Notes: generated from the sequence alone by a model not told the origin. Positions 10,372-21,599 are shown, numbered from the stretch's first letter. The stretch is 64,000 bases of DNA from Limnephilus marmoratus (GCA_917880885.1 OU862915.1:36402676-36466675), one strand, 5' to 3'. Numbers and translations: made by a program.

Positions 10372-10845
10372 TTGGAGGCAGATACGGTTCCGCCACCCCG
10401 GGAATCATTTATTGAATAGCCAAAACTTCTGCCGTAGGTCACCCAAGTGGTTGGCTACTTTTGGTGACTTGTCAGGCGTGCCGGGCTTATGGGGTGCGGG
10501 TTATCAAAGTTCCTGGCGGAAGACCTTCTGTGTGGCGGGCCGGATAGAGAGAACTGGACTGGAGGCCTTCTGACCTCTCCAACCAGACTCGTGCTAGGGA
10601 ACTATGAGAAGTTACTGAAAATTACCCTGTCAACCATCATCGATCGACCGTGCTAAAGGGCCAGGACACACTGACCCCCAAATTCCTACCCACCCCTCGT
10701 ACCATTTTCCTTCCCACAATTTCCTCTCGTTAGTTTCCTTAAGAAGACATAACAGCATCCCCTAAGACGACATCAAAGGCCTTGAAGGAAAATATTTTCC
10801 TCAGGGCCTCATGTGTGGAGCTAACGTAAAAAAATGCTTTTCATG
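10372..10845 (+). mobile_element. F-family repeat, full length, subfamily carrying a MITE P remnant
   Basis: The head (GATACGGTTCCGCCACCCCG) lies at 10380, GACCCCCAAATTCCTACCCA near 10675, and the 3' hairpin arm CCTCAGGGCC plus ATGTGTGGAGCTAACGTAAA at 10800-10829. At 10594-10625 it holds CTAGGGAACTATGAGAAGTTA, the right end of MITE P. The F copy at 39840-40010 has a P end at the same internal point. The 85-codon frame is a shadow. Confidence 0.8.
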
Positions 10846-10855
10846 TGTTCGTTGA

Positions 10856-10933
10856 CCACTTTTTCTATAAATATAGTTAACCTTAAATTTTACACTAAAT
10901 CCCACTTTTTCTATAAATATAGTTAACCTTAAA
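10856..10933. repeat. short direct repeat, period 46
   Basis: CCACTTTTTCTATAAATATA and the following AGTTAACCTTAAA occur twice, 46 bases apart. Probably a local duplication. Confidence 0.7.
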
Positions 10934-11135
10934 AAACCTCCGGGTTTTAAAAATATATTTCGTAAATTGAAGTTTCGTAAGACATTTACATTACTTCTTT
11001 CATCAAGAATGCCTAAAAACGCAAGTCGTTATTAATTTTTTGGTTAAAATCTTATAATTAAACGATGTGTATTATTTTAACATGACTTTTCAATTTGCGT
11101 ATGTGCTTTAGGCCATCGTATCTTATTTTTCGAAT

Positions 11136-11390
11136 GGTAAAGGAAAACCGGAATAAAACAGTGAGGCAGGCAATGTCTATGGAGCTTCATCGACAGTCAT
11201 CCAGAGGAAGACCGAAGAACTCCTAGATGACTCAATGCGCCAAAATTCTTCAGAAAAACGGCCTGGATGAAGGCGATACCCAGAACAGGAGAAATTACAA
11301 CCTGAGAACGAGAAGAGCCGACCCCAACAGCCTACCTAGGCAATGAGTCGGGACAGCGCAAGGAAGAAGAAGGTAAAGGAAAACCGGAAT
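11136..11390 (+). pseudogene. LINE pol C-terminal scrap bounded by 19-base direct repeats
   Basis: Between identical copies of GGTAAAGGAAAACCGGAAT (11136-11154 and 11372-11390) lie about 217 bases. In one plus frame they encode SSRGRPKNS, a stop, and then NGLDEGDTQNRRNYNLRTRR, the C-terminal zone of pol-like LINE proteins. The 3' side ends in a purine (AAGAAGAAG) run. Target duplications of 10-20 bases and 5' truncation are what is known of LINE insertions, so this reads as one short retro-insertion. It has no catalytic domain. Confidence 0.75.
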
Positions 11391-11494
11391 TAGTTATTGT
11401 ATACCTATGTATATAAAACGCAACTTGGGTACGCAATTTAGGAAGAGCGATTGTTTCATACGAAATTTCGTGTGGATTTTTTTTTCATGTGAAC

Positions 11495-11985
11495 ACAGCA
11501 GAGTCCCAACTGCTTCCAACTGCCTGAAGCCAATGAGATTATGGCATCCCCAATTGGGGCATGTTATGAGGCTGAAGGTAGCGGGCAGGGATAGGATAGA
11601 TGAAGGTAAGGAAGTACCTGGCTATTCAGATTTAGTTACCAAACACGTCTAAAGCTATTTTAAGCAACGTTTCAATTCTGAATGGTGGTCTTGCAACCAG
11701 GCGATACTGAGAGTACTTCTACTTCGGAACGTGCCGCAAATATGCCTTTTATTATTAGCGGCCAGGGAAAAGATATAGGATAGCGGAATATGAGGAAGTA
11801 CCTGGCTATTCAGATTTAGTTACCATACACGGAAAATATATATTTTATTATTTTTAAATGATTAAATTGTGGAATAACACAAACCAATCAAATAAAACTT
11901 ACTTGCGCACGCCGGTATTTAAAACCGCGACCTCCGGATCGCTAGTCGACAGCCTTATCCCTCGACCACGGAGGCCATCAGTTGG
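11495..11985 (-). mobile_element. SINE-T, full length with internal duplication
   Basis: The tRNA-like head lies at about 11985-11915 (minus) and the tail reaches GAGTCCCAACTG at about 11500. The block GGAAGTACCTGGCTATTCAG, with its flanks, occurs twice (near 11609 and near 11790). The second sits on the head side of the body and makes the copy about 80 bases longer than 23447-23853. The 81-codon frame is a shadow. Confidence 0.8.
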
Positions 11986-12504
11986 AGGCTTAAGTACCTA
12001 ACCAAACTGAATCTTTTTTTTATATTACTAAATTATTTCGATGCCAGCGAGCGTTCCTCTTGATTTGGTCAGTATTCGTTTGACATCTAGCCACCCTGAA
12101 CACAGTTCGTTTCAATGAGTCTGAAAATAAAAATAATTTCATTTCGTAGCATCTAGAAAAGGCCTTTCCAAACCCTGCATACCTCCGCGATATCAATTTC
12201 AGGAAGCATTTGATCATTAGAGTCCCTCCCCGTCTCTTTGATTCTGAATATTTCCGAAATGCCGAGATTCGCTGAGAGAGCTTCTAGCTTGTGTTTTTTC
12301 ATTTTCATTTGCCGACTGGTTGAAAACGTAGCTGATATCTGAAAAGGCTCCGTGGTAATATCGCGGGACTAAACTTAAACCCCTTGCTTTTTGTGTAAAT
12401 TGAATTTGAAGCTCACTATTGTAAACTGACTCAATTCCAAAAACCTTGAAACAACACAGTAGTTTTAAAATAAGCTTCCGGGTATAGGTAGTATTATTAT
12501 TTAT
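11986..12504. other. unassigned spacer
   Basis: No repeat copy or exon recognised. The 65-codon minus frame has no recognisable motif. Confidence 0.45.
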
Positions 12505-12780
12505 CTACTAGCTGGTACCCGGCTTGCGTTGCTATGCCATTTAATAGAGAAATTGTTTCTCCCTGCGTGTCCTTTCCCATTCGTCCCATTCCCCTTCCGC
12601 CCCCCCCCCCCCCCCCATTCCTCTCCACGTCCTCTTCCCCTCTCGCGTTTCCACTCCGCCTCCTCCATCTTCCCTCTTCCCACTCCACTCCCCCCTTCCT
12701 CCGTCCCGCAAACCCCCTCCCCCTACCCAGATTCCCCTCTCCCTCCCTGGTTCCCCTCCCCCCCCCTCACGCGTTCTATA
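12505..12780. repeat. polypyrimidine tract
   Basis: From about 12555 to 12770 the plus strand is almost entirely C and T, including a 16-base C run near 12600. It is preceded by CTGGTACCCGGCTTGCGTTG. Frames on both strands across it are compositional artefacts. A shorter purine-rich relative lies at 9105-9150. Confidence 0.85.
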
Positions 12781-12954
12781 AATTAATTCCGGTACATTTA
12801 GTTTTCAAATATTTTATACAAATTTCATAATGCCAGAGCTCACAAGACAATAAAAAACACAACAAAAAAAGAATTATCCTATTTGATGCACTCGTTCGGA
12901 AGTTATGCGCGTACATAGGTACATTTCGGCGATTCATTTTTATTTATACGAATA

Positions 12955-12975
12955 TAATAATAATAATAATATATA
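12955..12975. repeat. (TAA)n microsatellite
   Basis: About six TAA units followed by imperfect TA and GATA repeats to 13002. Confidence 0.85.
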
Positions 12976-13022
12976 ATATGTGTACAGATATAGATAGATA
13001 TATTTTTACCTACAGTATCGCT

Positions 13023-13626
13023 TGTAACAGAATAACATGTTACCCCGATAATTTTGGATGTTGACTATGCAAAACACTTTAATCTATGAGTTGTTTTGCT
13101 AACTTCGGACGAGTACAGTGGCGACCTCTGCTGGGGAAACGGAAGAGGGCAGGACTCGGCGGATTTGACGTGTAGCGTGAGGGTGCAAAAACCTGGGCTC
13201 CGACTGGCATGGATGGCATCGATTGGCGTTAGTTTCCTTTACTGGTTTTCAGTTAGTTGTTTATATTTAAAATGGTCATGTTATTGAGACTGGCCTTGGC
13301 GCCCGGCATTATATTTAAAGGTTAGTTCTGTCAATTATGTATTACATCGCTGATCCTGATTTCAATAATAGTGACTTGCATAATTCATAATCTCAGGAGA
13401 TTCCTCTTCAAGGAGCCCTGGGACGCACCCTGAGTTTTCAATAAACAATTATAAGTATATTTTCCTTGAATGGATTACTGTCTCATGCTCGAAAATTGAT
13501 GATTATAATAAATGTTCAACTTGAATCCCTGTTTCATTCAAAATATCCCCATTTACATTGATCATATGGTTGTCGCTGGGATTGATCTGAGGATTCATGT
13601 TGCCGATAAGAATTAAAACGGTTACA
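13023..13626 (+). repeat. 5' LTR, 604 bases
   Basis: TG...CA ends with the 6-base inverted tips TGTAAC/GTTACA. A likely polyadenylation signal, CAATAAACAATTATAAG, lies near 13440. The 63-codon frame at 13096 is part of the LTR and recurs identically in the 3' LTR, so it is not a gene. Confidence 0.92.
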
Positions 13627-13627
13627 A

Positions 13628-13645
13628 TGGCGCCTTACGTGTGGA
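13628..13645 (+). promoter_or_regulatory. putative primer-binding site
   Basis: TGGCGCCTTACGTGTGGA starts one base after the LTR. PBSs start TGG because they pair with the CCA end of a tRNA, and TGGCGCC is the start of lysine-tRNA-type sites. The remaining match is unverified. Confidence 0.6.
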
Positions 13646-14507
13646 TTACTAATAAAATTTGCGAGTTTTGTTTTTTTTTTATTGTGTAGGTAATCAGTGA
13701 TGTACAACATTATTGTCGGAACACGAGATTCAATCGGTCACATGTCAGTCGGAGGTCTCAGGAACACCTTTCCTTTATAATTTTATTATCTTAATTTATT
13801 ATTGTGCTGTTTTACAAATCTTTTATACGATTTTTTTAATTCCGGAAGAATTTTTTTTTACAATTCTTTCAGGTACAACATTTTATTCCGAGAGAACTTG
13901 CAACTTTATACAACTTTATAGTCAAAGGAATATTTAATACAGCATTTATAATTCGGGAAGAATTTTTACTGCATTATATTCGAATCATAATCATTTCGAA
14001 AAATCACTTTAAATCCGTTGAGTCATTGTTTTTAATTATTTATTGTAGTGTAGTATGTGTGTAACTGTTTATTTGCCGTCTTTTGACGTGATTAAATGTT
14101 TGTGTCTGTTATCTTTGATCCATTAAGAAATAGGTACCTACATATAATTTCAATGCCTGAAGACAAGGTGTCAGACAAAGATGGTCATTGCCCTTGCATA
14201 AATAGGATTTATAATACAATGGGAAATCTTGTGTACCTGAATTTTAATAACGTGCTAAGGAGCTTGCTGATCTCGTCTGTAAGTATAAATATACTTTTCT
14301 GAGGAGCTTTTGAATTTTTTTTTTTAGAGTATTGCTTTCGCTTTGTTGTGGATGAACTGTTCTTCTTTCAAACATGGAGGAACTGGTGTTTGATCTGGAA
14401 GATTCAATTCCTCTACCTTTTATTTTGAAAATAAATATGAACCTAATAAAATCTTTCTTTTCAAGCCGATTATTCTTCTTGTAAAAACACTTCTTTCAAA
14501 AAGCAAA

Positions 14508-14555
14508 ATGTGAATTCTAGGGAGGAGATCAAATGCTTCCGATGCGGACGATAGT
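14508..14555 (+). pseudogene. possible gag zinc-knuckle scar
   Basis: One frame reads EEIKCFRCGR and then a stop. KCFxCG is how a gag CCHC knuckle begins, but the expected GH and final C do not follow. It may be the last trace of gag inside the non-coding element, or chance. Confidence 0.2.
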
Positions 14556-16020
14556 TGCTTCAATGGAGGAGACGTCTTTCAAGGTTGCAGTCTTCGATCC
14601 AGCATAGATAGTCAGACGGTTCTACGATGATCAAAGAGCTTCGAGGAGTGAAGGGGTGGTTGCCAGGGACGGCCGTCCTTTCATCTTTTCCACGGTTTTT
14701 TGGAGTCAGGTTCACACTTATTAATTTTGAATATTTATTCTCATATAAAATTAATGCAATTTAGATGCTAAATTCACGAAACTTGATAAAAGCTTTCCGT
14801 TAACTTCTGCGACAGGATAGTCAGTTTGTTACGAATGTAAAATCACAGTACTAGTTACTTTTAATTACTTAAAATGCTATTGTATGCTATTTTCTTCGCC
14901 AGAGATTAAAGTGGTTATAATTCTCAGTATAGACCTTTTTTTTAAATATTTAAATTTACCCGGAAATTAGACACATTTGTGTAATTATTAATATCAGTTG
15001 TTAAAGAGTCTATTCGGGTAATCATTTTCATAACTTTCCTTTCGACGGGAAATGTTTTAGCATGTGGAAGCGATATGCGAATGATTACTAGCGTTCTATG
15101 TTTTAATACCTCTGAGTTCGTCGGTAGTTAGTTCGGGTTCTATGTTTTGAACCTCTGAGTTCTCGGACGCGATTTTTTTTTAAAAATCGTTTCGCGAAAT
15201 GGATTAGGTTTTCTTTTTCCGTTTCAGTCGTAGGAAGACAGGGGACCTACTGATGCAGATTACTGCAGTGGTGGGATGCTTGTTGTCCATTTTCTATGCT
15301 AACGATAAACATGAAGTCGATATAACGTTATGTTATGTTTGGAATTTTACTGTTTTTCTTTCCGTTTTCTATTTCCATCTCACTATGAGGATCTGTTGGG
15401 AAAGTTGTTCGAACGGTAATTGAACAGTTGTTTTATTCAGTAATAAGACATTTAAAACATTTCGCAGCTAAAATTTTCTTATGAAATAAGATTATAGATA
15501 AAATCTCTGCTGTTATTTACAAACTTGCTAATACAAAAGGGAAACAATAGGTACTTTCTATTTAAAAGATATATTAAGAATTAACTTTCTGAATTATTCC
15601 TACGTTTCTTGTTGGATCAAAATGTTAAATTGTGATATATTTTCTGTTTTATATGTAGTTGATTTAAGTAGCTTCTATTTTACTTGAGCTCGTGAATGTT
15701 TTAAACTGTTAAATGTCTTTCGCTGGTAAATCTCTGGCCATGGGTTTTACAGGCGAGACTCATTTGATATATTTTATGGTATTTAGTTGTGGTGTGGGAT
15801 AAACCATTTTCTGATCTCAGTGATATGTATTACTATTTGGTGCTTGTATTTGCTGTTGTGTACATTTGTTTTGTGTATATTTTTGTAACCAAAAGGGATC
15901 TACTATCTAATGAATTACTATGCATGGGTATATTTTACATTGTATTTGCTTCTGTAAGCTGATTATTGGATGATACAATGATCATAATATTACAATTTTC
16001 TGGTCATTTTATTATCGTTT

Positions 16021-16260
16021 GTGTTTTATGCACAATTTGAAACTATAGCCTTCATCGGGCTTACAATTGAGATATTTTATGAATTTTTATGAAAATTCCT
16101 ATTTATAATCTTCGCGTGTCTATTATAACACTATTAACCCTACGTTATTTGCAGAATTGGAATTATAGCCTTCATCGGGCTTACAATTGAGATATTTTAT
16201 GAATTTTTAGGAAAATTCTTATTTATAATCTGTGAGTGTCAGTTATGATACTATTAACCT
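16021..16260. repeat. 120-base tandem duplication inside the LTR element
   Basis: TATAGCCTTCATCGGGCTTA and its flanks recur exactly 120 bases apart (16044 and 16164), with a few substitutions between units. Confidence 0.85.
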
Positions 16261-17006
16261 TGGTATAACAAATTTTATATGCATGTTTTGTCTAATTTGT
16301 ATTTTTTAATAATGGTATAATCGTTTTTTTTAACAATTGTATGTCCGCTGATTGTTCTGGTGATTTTAGAGCTCGAAAATCGCTAAAACAATCAGTAAAC
16401 AATTTCTTTTTTCTCTGTTCTTCTGTGACAGTAGGAAGTTTTAATTTTGTGATAGAAGAATACAGTTAAAATAAATTAATTATGGACATAATTAATTATT
16501 ATTATGGTTACTGCCATCTGTGGACAGCATGGACCTTTTCTTTCAAATATGGTTATTCTTAGAATTATCGATTTATTTATTATAATTCGTCACTGCCATC
16601 TGTTGATAGATTGGCTAATTAATAACATTCGGCTTTGATAACCCAATTATGGTTTGATTATTGGCCAAGTTACTCAAATTACAGAAAGTTTTCATCTGAG
16701 ATAGATGTATAATATTTATCAATTTAAATTCTTTTATTTTAGTATTCTGTCAGGATGTTTATTATTATTGTTCAATTTAAATTCAGGATTACTATACAGG
16801 TTATCTACATATTATGTTGTTATTAATATCAGGAAGACAGAAGAAGGTTTAAAGATTTAACGAATTTTGCTTTTATTAAATATTTTGTCAGGAGGTATAT
16901 TTGCCTGTTAGTTAAATTAATATTCTCTGAGTTGAAGGGCTTTTCTAATAGTTTCTGTAGATTCAACCAGATTGCTTTAGGAAAACCAGTATCTTAGTTT
17001 AGGCAT

Positions 17007-17260
17007 CCAGAGGGTCATTCCAGAGGGTCATTCCAGAGGGTCATTCAAGAGAAACATCATCATTGCCCATGCACTATATTTTCATGGCATATTACCCCGC
17101 TCCGGCACTATGGAAAATCTTCAACTTTGCGATACCACAACATTTTTCAAGAATATGGGTCACCCCAGAAGGACTTTTCAAGAGGAAAATCATCATTGCC
17201 CATGCACCATATATCATGGCTTATCATCTAGTTCCTGCACGATGGAAAATTTTCAACTAA
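17007..17260. repeat. short tandem repeats near the 3' LTR
   Basis: CCAGAGGGTCATTC is repeated three times at 17007-17048. A longer diverged unit containing CATCATTGCCCATGCAC then recurs at about 17057 and 17191. The overlapping 64-65 codon frames follow this duplication and do not look like genes. Confidence 0.8.
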
Positions 17261-17572
17261 GTTGCTACGCCATATCATTTGAAGATTATAAGGCAACATC
17301 ATAACACTCTACTCTCAAGTCTGGGATGCTGTCTCAAGCTGAGGAAACATTGGACATACAGATCGCGATGGCTCTGGAAATTTATGCTTCTTCGCAACAA
17401 CATTTCAAGAATCTACATACTTACCGCTGCTAAGCTATTGGGTTTCCATCTACTATCATGACATCACCTTCACTACAAGTACTTTCCAGTGAGACGGCAG
17501 TCAAGGCTTTGCTTCGAGGTGTCAGGGGAACCTCAGGACTTATAGCCATAAGTCTTTCAACACGGGGGGCAT

Positions 17573-18176
17573 TGTAACAGAATAACATGTTACCCCGATA
17601 ATTTTGGATGTTGACTATGCAAAACACTTTAATCTATGAGTTGTTTTGCTAACTTCGGACGAGTACAGTGGCGACCTCTGCTGGGGAAACGGAAGAGGGC
17701 AGGACTCGGCGGATTTGACGTGTAGCGTGAGGGTGCAAAAACCTGGGCTCCGACTGGCATGGATGGCATCGATTGGCGTTAGTTTCCTTTACTGGTTTTC
17801 AGTTAGTTGTTTATATTTAAAATGGTCATGTTATTGAGACTGGCCTTGGCGCCCGGCATTATATTTAAAGGTTAGTTCTGTCAATTATGTATTACATCGC
17901 TGATCCTGATTTCAATAATAGTGACTTGCATAATTCATAATCTCAGGAGATTCCTCTTCAAGGAGCCCTGGGACGCACCCTGAGTTTTCAATAAACAATT
18001 ATAAGTATATTTTCCTTGAATGGATTACTGTCTCATGCTCGAAAATTGATGATTATAATAAATGTTCAACTTGAATCCCTGTTTCATTCAAAATATCCCC
18101 ATTTACATTGATCATATGGTTGTCGCTGGGATTGATCTGAGGATTCATGTTGCCGATAAGAATTAAAACGGTTACA
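17573..18176 (+). repeat. 3' LTR, 604 bases
   Basis: Reads as identical to 13023-13626. It is preceded by a short G-rich tract (ACGGGGGGCAT) that may act as the polypurine primer, although it is weak. Confidence 0.92.
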
Positions 18177-18180
18177 CGCT

Positions 18181-18954
18181 TTGGTAAAAGACCACCATCC
18201 CGAAATTAGTTAATTGGGTTGTGTTAACCCAGATAACTTTTTCCTAACCTTCCTTTTGTCCTTATTAATGAATTAATTAAAATTATTATATTAATTGTAA
18301 ACCAAACTCTACATATCTTGGATACCTAGTTTTTCCAAGCACTTTTCATAACTTCATGTTATTATTACTAATTTATTTGGCTTTAAGCTAATATGACGGC
18401 AAGTAGAAATATTTTAAGTAAATAGTTACGTAATTGATTTATTATGCTTTTTTGTTATTATTGTTATCTATTTTTGAGGTGTTATGCAGTGTTGCGCTAT
18501 ACCTCCTTCTTTAGCAAACGTTTTGGTCGGAGTTACAGGTCAGATGTGTGTTATATAGTGTCACGGCGTTACATACCATAACCAAAAATACATAACTAGC
18601 GGTAATGCTTTTTGCCGTGAAAATCTGAAATCATATCTTTATTATTACTATTTCCTTTTTTTCTCATTTTAGGTATTTTATTATATTATATTTTATTATT
18701 ATTTTATTATATTTTATTGTATTTTATTTTATTTTTTTAATCATTATTATTATTTATTTTACTTCTCTAGAAGCATCTCCAACTAGTAACATCTAATCCT
18801 GTGAACATTTATAATTAGAGTATTAATATCTATGCACATCCCAATGGAAATTTCATTAAATTAATAATTGTTAGCACAATGTTTCAAACAATAAATAAAT
18901 ATAAACAAATTATAACTTTTTACCGTTTAACGTTCATGTTATGGAAGGGAACAC
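18181..18954. other. unassigned spacer with AT microsatellite
   Basis: At 18670-18740 a TTTTATTATATTATA-type microsatellite. At about 18488-18535, GTTGCGCTATACCTCCTTCT with its flanks resembles the end of the MITE at 26745-26940. Otherwise nothing recognised. Confidence 0.5.
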
Positions 18955-19285
18955 GTAAGCCGGCAAATCAATCCACAGCCGTCCTACTGAACTTAAGAAG
19001 GAGTCGTAGAAGCGTCCCGTTCTCATGTGACAAATGTCAACCGTGTACATAATATGTTAGGCGCGCGTTTGGCGTGTTATGCACCGGTGTCGAAGGGATC
19101 AAGGACGCTGGTTCCTTGGAGCATATTTTATTGTGATACCGACAGAACAAAGACAGCGTGCCTGCCTGATGCCTGTGCTCTAAAAAGTGCTATAGTGGAA
19201 TCCAACGGGCCACCCATCACCGTACATAGTCAAGGGTTTTTTCAGTTATTATCGGGCTCCAGACCAGAGGTAGCTGCATGGTTCC
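18955..19285 (-). pseudogene. LINE-L RT C-terminal fragment
   Basis: The minus strand matches the LINE-L copies at 41579-42340 from the SGARD-like zone through the LAHNMRT region: CATGAGAACGGGACG, AACACGCCAAACGCG and TGGTCTGGAGCCC blocks. Both ends are truncated and several indels break the frame. The 109-codon plus frame is its antisense. Confidence 0.75.
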
Positions 19286-19330
19286 TTTATCAAGAATCGA
19301 ATATAATAAGCAAAGAGATACATAAAAAAG

Positions 19331-19957
19331 GAGTGTGCTTTAGACCACACAACTGAAGTAAAACTTCTTTAGCCCCATCTATATGATAGGAAGAGAGAAA
19401 GAAAAAGTGCGCGCGCACCGGTCTCTCTTGCTCCTACAATGTGATACAGACAATAAGCCTGCATCCTGCACCATGTCTTAGGTATGCGAAACGTAACTGG
19501 CTATGAGAGAAAGAGAGAAAGAAAATTTGTGCTCGCACCTCTCTCTCTTGCCCCTACAGTAATACGAAACGTAACTGACCGGTCAGTGGTTGAGTGGGCA
19601 TCGCGTTTGGGTCCCACCCAGGCGTTCCGTGTTCGATTCCTCGGCTGGCTAAGTCCTTCATCACGACTCAAGCAACATTTTCGGCTTAACGTGGTGGTAG
19701 TAGAAGATTTTCAAATATTGTCGGACTATTCGTAACCCGGGAATGTTAGTCTCTCTTTAAAAAAATAAAATAAAATAAAAACTCTCTCTCTCTTTCTAGC
19801 TTCACTAAAATATATCTCCCTCTCAACTACCGTTCGCCTCCCTAACTTATATCTCTCTCTCAACTACCTTTCGCCTCGCTTTTCGTAATGCTCTTGTCAC
19901 GCATTCACCAGCTTACTCCCCAAGTCAAGGGTGCGTAAAGAGGTTTTACTTCAAAAA
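19331..19957 (+). mobile_element. N-family MITE with a nested tRNA-SINE
   Basis: TGAAGTAAAACTTCTTTA at 19353 and its reverse complement near 19934-19952 (GTAAAGAGGTTTTACTTCA) form terminal inverted repeats. The interior has GAGAGAAAGAGAGAAAG and CTCTCTCTCTTGCCCCTAC pyrimidine/purine runs, shared with 46775-47094. A SINE splits it at 19577-19781. No transposase is encoded. Confidence 0.8.
19577..19781 (+). mobile_element. short tRNA-derived SINE
   Basis: The head carries an A box (TGGTTGAGTGG, about 19587) and a B box (GTTCGATTC, about 19632) at tRNA-like spacing. A body of about 100 bases and an (AAAAT)n tail follow. Compared with the sister N copy at 46980, the whole block is extra, so it is an insertion. 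It is unrelated in sequence to SINE-T. Confidence 0.75.
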
Positions 19958-20675
19958 TAAATTATATCTTGCGATATTAGAACGCAGTAGGTAACTGATT
20001 AAATGATGAATATTAATTTTGCATCGTTTGTGCCTGCTAACAGCTCCCTGTCAAGCCACGTTGATGCAAAGTTATGGCTGGTTTTGTTGTATGTGGTGTT
20101 CTGAAAATACGATCGATCTATATGAAGTCAAGTTAATGGAAAGTTCAACTGTGCATGCCATTGATCTGTCAAATCTATTATTTATATTTACAATTGGTTA
20201 CATTGCGTGCTCACCTTTCAAACGGTATAATCATTCGTTAAAGCATGTCAACAATAACAGCAAACATCATTTTAATCCATGTTTAGTACGTTTTAAAGAA
20301 GTTATTTTTAATGTGATTCCAGACAAAAATAAGAAAAAAAATATTTTTTAACACTTATTTAACTTCAGAATGTGTATCTTTTACGATGACCCGACAGTTG
20401 ATCCCCCGATAGTTGGCCCCTCGAAATTATAATTCTTATAAAAATATAAATTTTGTGAATTATTTATAAATTTCAAACCTAAAATATACTTTAATAAGTT
20501 GATATAGATATCAAACGAATTTGCCAACAGTGTCGATTTTTTGTGTCCCGAAAACACATAATCATGCAACTTCAACATCTCCTATGAAAGTTCATTAAAA
20601 GTTATGAAAAAAATATAGAATAAATTCGTTACACATGTTAGGTTAGATTAGGAAATGGGCTATTTTTTAATAATG
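19958..20675. other. unassigned spacer
   Basis: A 110-codon plus frame (20019-20351) starts near a pyrimidine/AG boundary but has no recognisable domain and is in AT-rich sequence. Not called as a gene. Confidence 0.45.
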
Positions 20676-21599
20676 TTAAGAGGGAAAACTAGAGAAAACC
20701 AGAAATATGTCATTTTCAAATCAGATTTTAGACGTATTGACTCTTTTCCACAAAAAATTATAAATGGATTTCGAAAGATTGTTCTTTTATCTAGCATTCG
20801 CATGTAATAAATTTTGAGAATTTTTTTAAATTCTTAGTATAATAAGGTTACTCCATAGGTCGTTGGCAGATTTGTTAAATTTTCAAAAAAGATTTTGTAT
20901 TATACCACACCCATTTCAAATAATATAATCATCCAGTAAAATAAATCAATACATTATCTAGCAAACGCATGTTTTAGAATTTTAATTTTAGTTTCAATAA
21001 AATCATTAAAAAATATGTACGTACATGTGTTTCTTGACGAAAATTGGTCCATTTGTATATTTATTTGCGCACTTACAAACTAATATATTTCAGATTTTTT
21101 TAACATTCTTATTATGACATTATTGAAAAATGATAAATACTTATAATCAAAAAATAACTACAAAAAGTACATTATTTTAACAGTTTTATCATCACGCCTT
21201 TCAGCATTTTTGGATGAAGGTATAAATTAAATATTTTTGATTGTAGCTATCATTTTGTGGTTATCTATTATAGAAAAATGAAACAATACAACTTTGTATA
21301 AACCACTTATATAATGCGTAAATCCTACCGGTTTCGGAACAAACGTCCCTTCTTCAGGGAAAGCTTATATTAATTTAAAAAAATAATAAAACGTTGTTCG
21401 AAACTGTCAAATTAGTATTGTTTCTTTTTTTTTGTATAAATTAAAGTTAATATGAATGGAAATAAATTCGATATTGAGTTATAATTTAAGAAAGCTGGTA
21501 CGGAGAATAATTAATCTTTTTCGTTGTAACCGCCCTGTCGTAAGAACAACTTTCGACGAAATGTGGATTTTCGTCCGCTGGCTGGTTAAACGCTCTTAA
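20676..21599 (+). mobile_element. Q-family TTAA element, copy A, with a nested foldback arm
   Basis: TTAAGAGGG at the left and CGCTCTTAA at the right put TTAA at both ends with short inverted tips. It shares long blocks with 38241-38920 (inverted) and 54254-54959. At 21262-21425 it contains a single arm of the foldback described at 27093-27610, absent from the other Q copies. No transposase is encoded. Confidence 0.8.
21262..21425 (+). mobile_element. solo foldback arm
   Basis: CTATTATAGAAAAATGAAAC, ACCGGTTTCGGAACAAACGT and TTCTTCAGGGAAAGCTTATA match the arms of 27093-27610. The partner arm is missing. Confidence 0.8.

Larger units (their letters stand above)
13023..18176 (+). mobile_element. 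complete non-coding LTR retrotransposon (LARD-like)
   Basis: Two direct repeats, 13023-13626 and 17573-18176, are each 604 bases and read as identical. They begin TGTAAC and end GTTACA. CGCT flanks both sides (13019-13022 and 18177-18180), a 4-base target duplication. A primer-binding-like TGGCGCC starts one base after the 5' LTR. The roughly 3.95 kb interior has no gag or pol: the longest frames are under 80 codons and no protease, RT, RNase H or integrase motif was found. It must borrow proteins from an autonomous relative. Identical LTRs imply a very recent insertion. Orientation is set by the PBS. Superfamily is unresolved; a 4-base duplication fits Ty3/gypsy or BEL. Confidence 0.9.

Noticed and set aside
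12497..12830. Five overlapping proline- or glycine-rich frames
   Set aside because: All arise from a low-complexity polypyrimidine tract.
13096..17837. Two identical 63-codon ORFs (13096 and 17646)
   Set aside because: Both lie at the same place in the two LTRs of one retrotransposon; their identity comes from LTR identity and not from protein function.
19577..19650. tRNA gene on plus
   Set aside because: The tRNA-like part continues into a body with an (AAAAT)n tail and interrupts a MITE, so it is a SINE.
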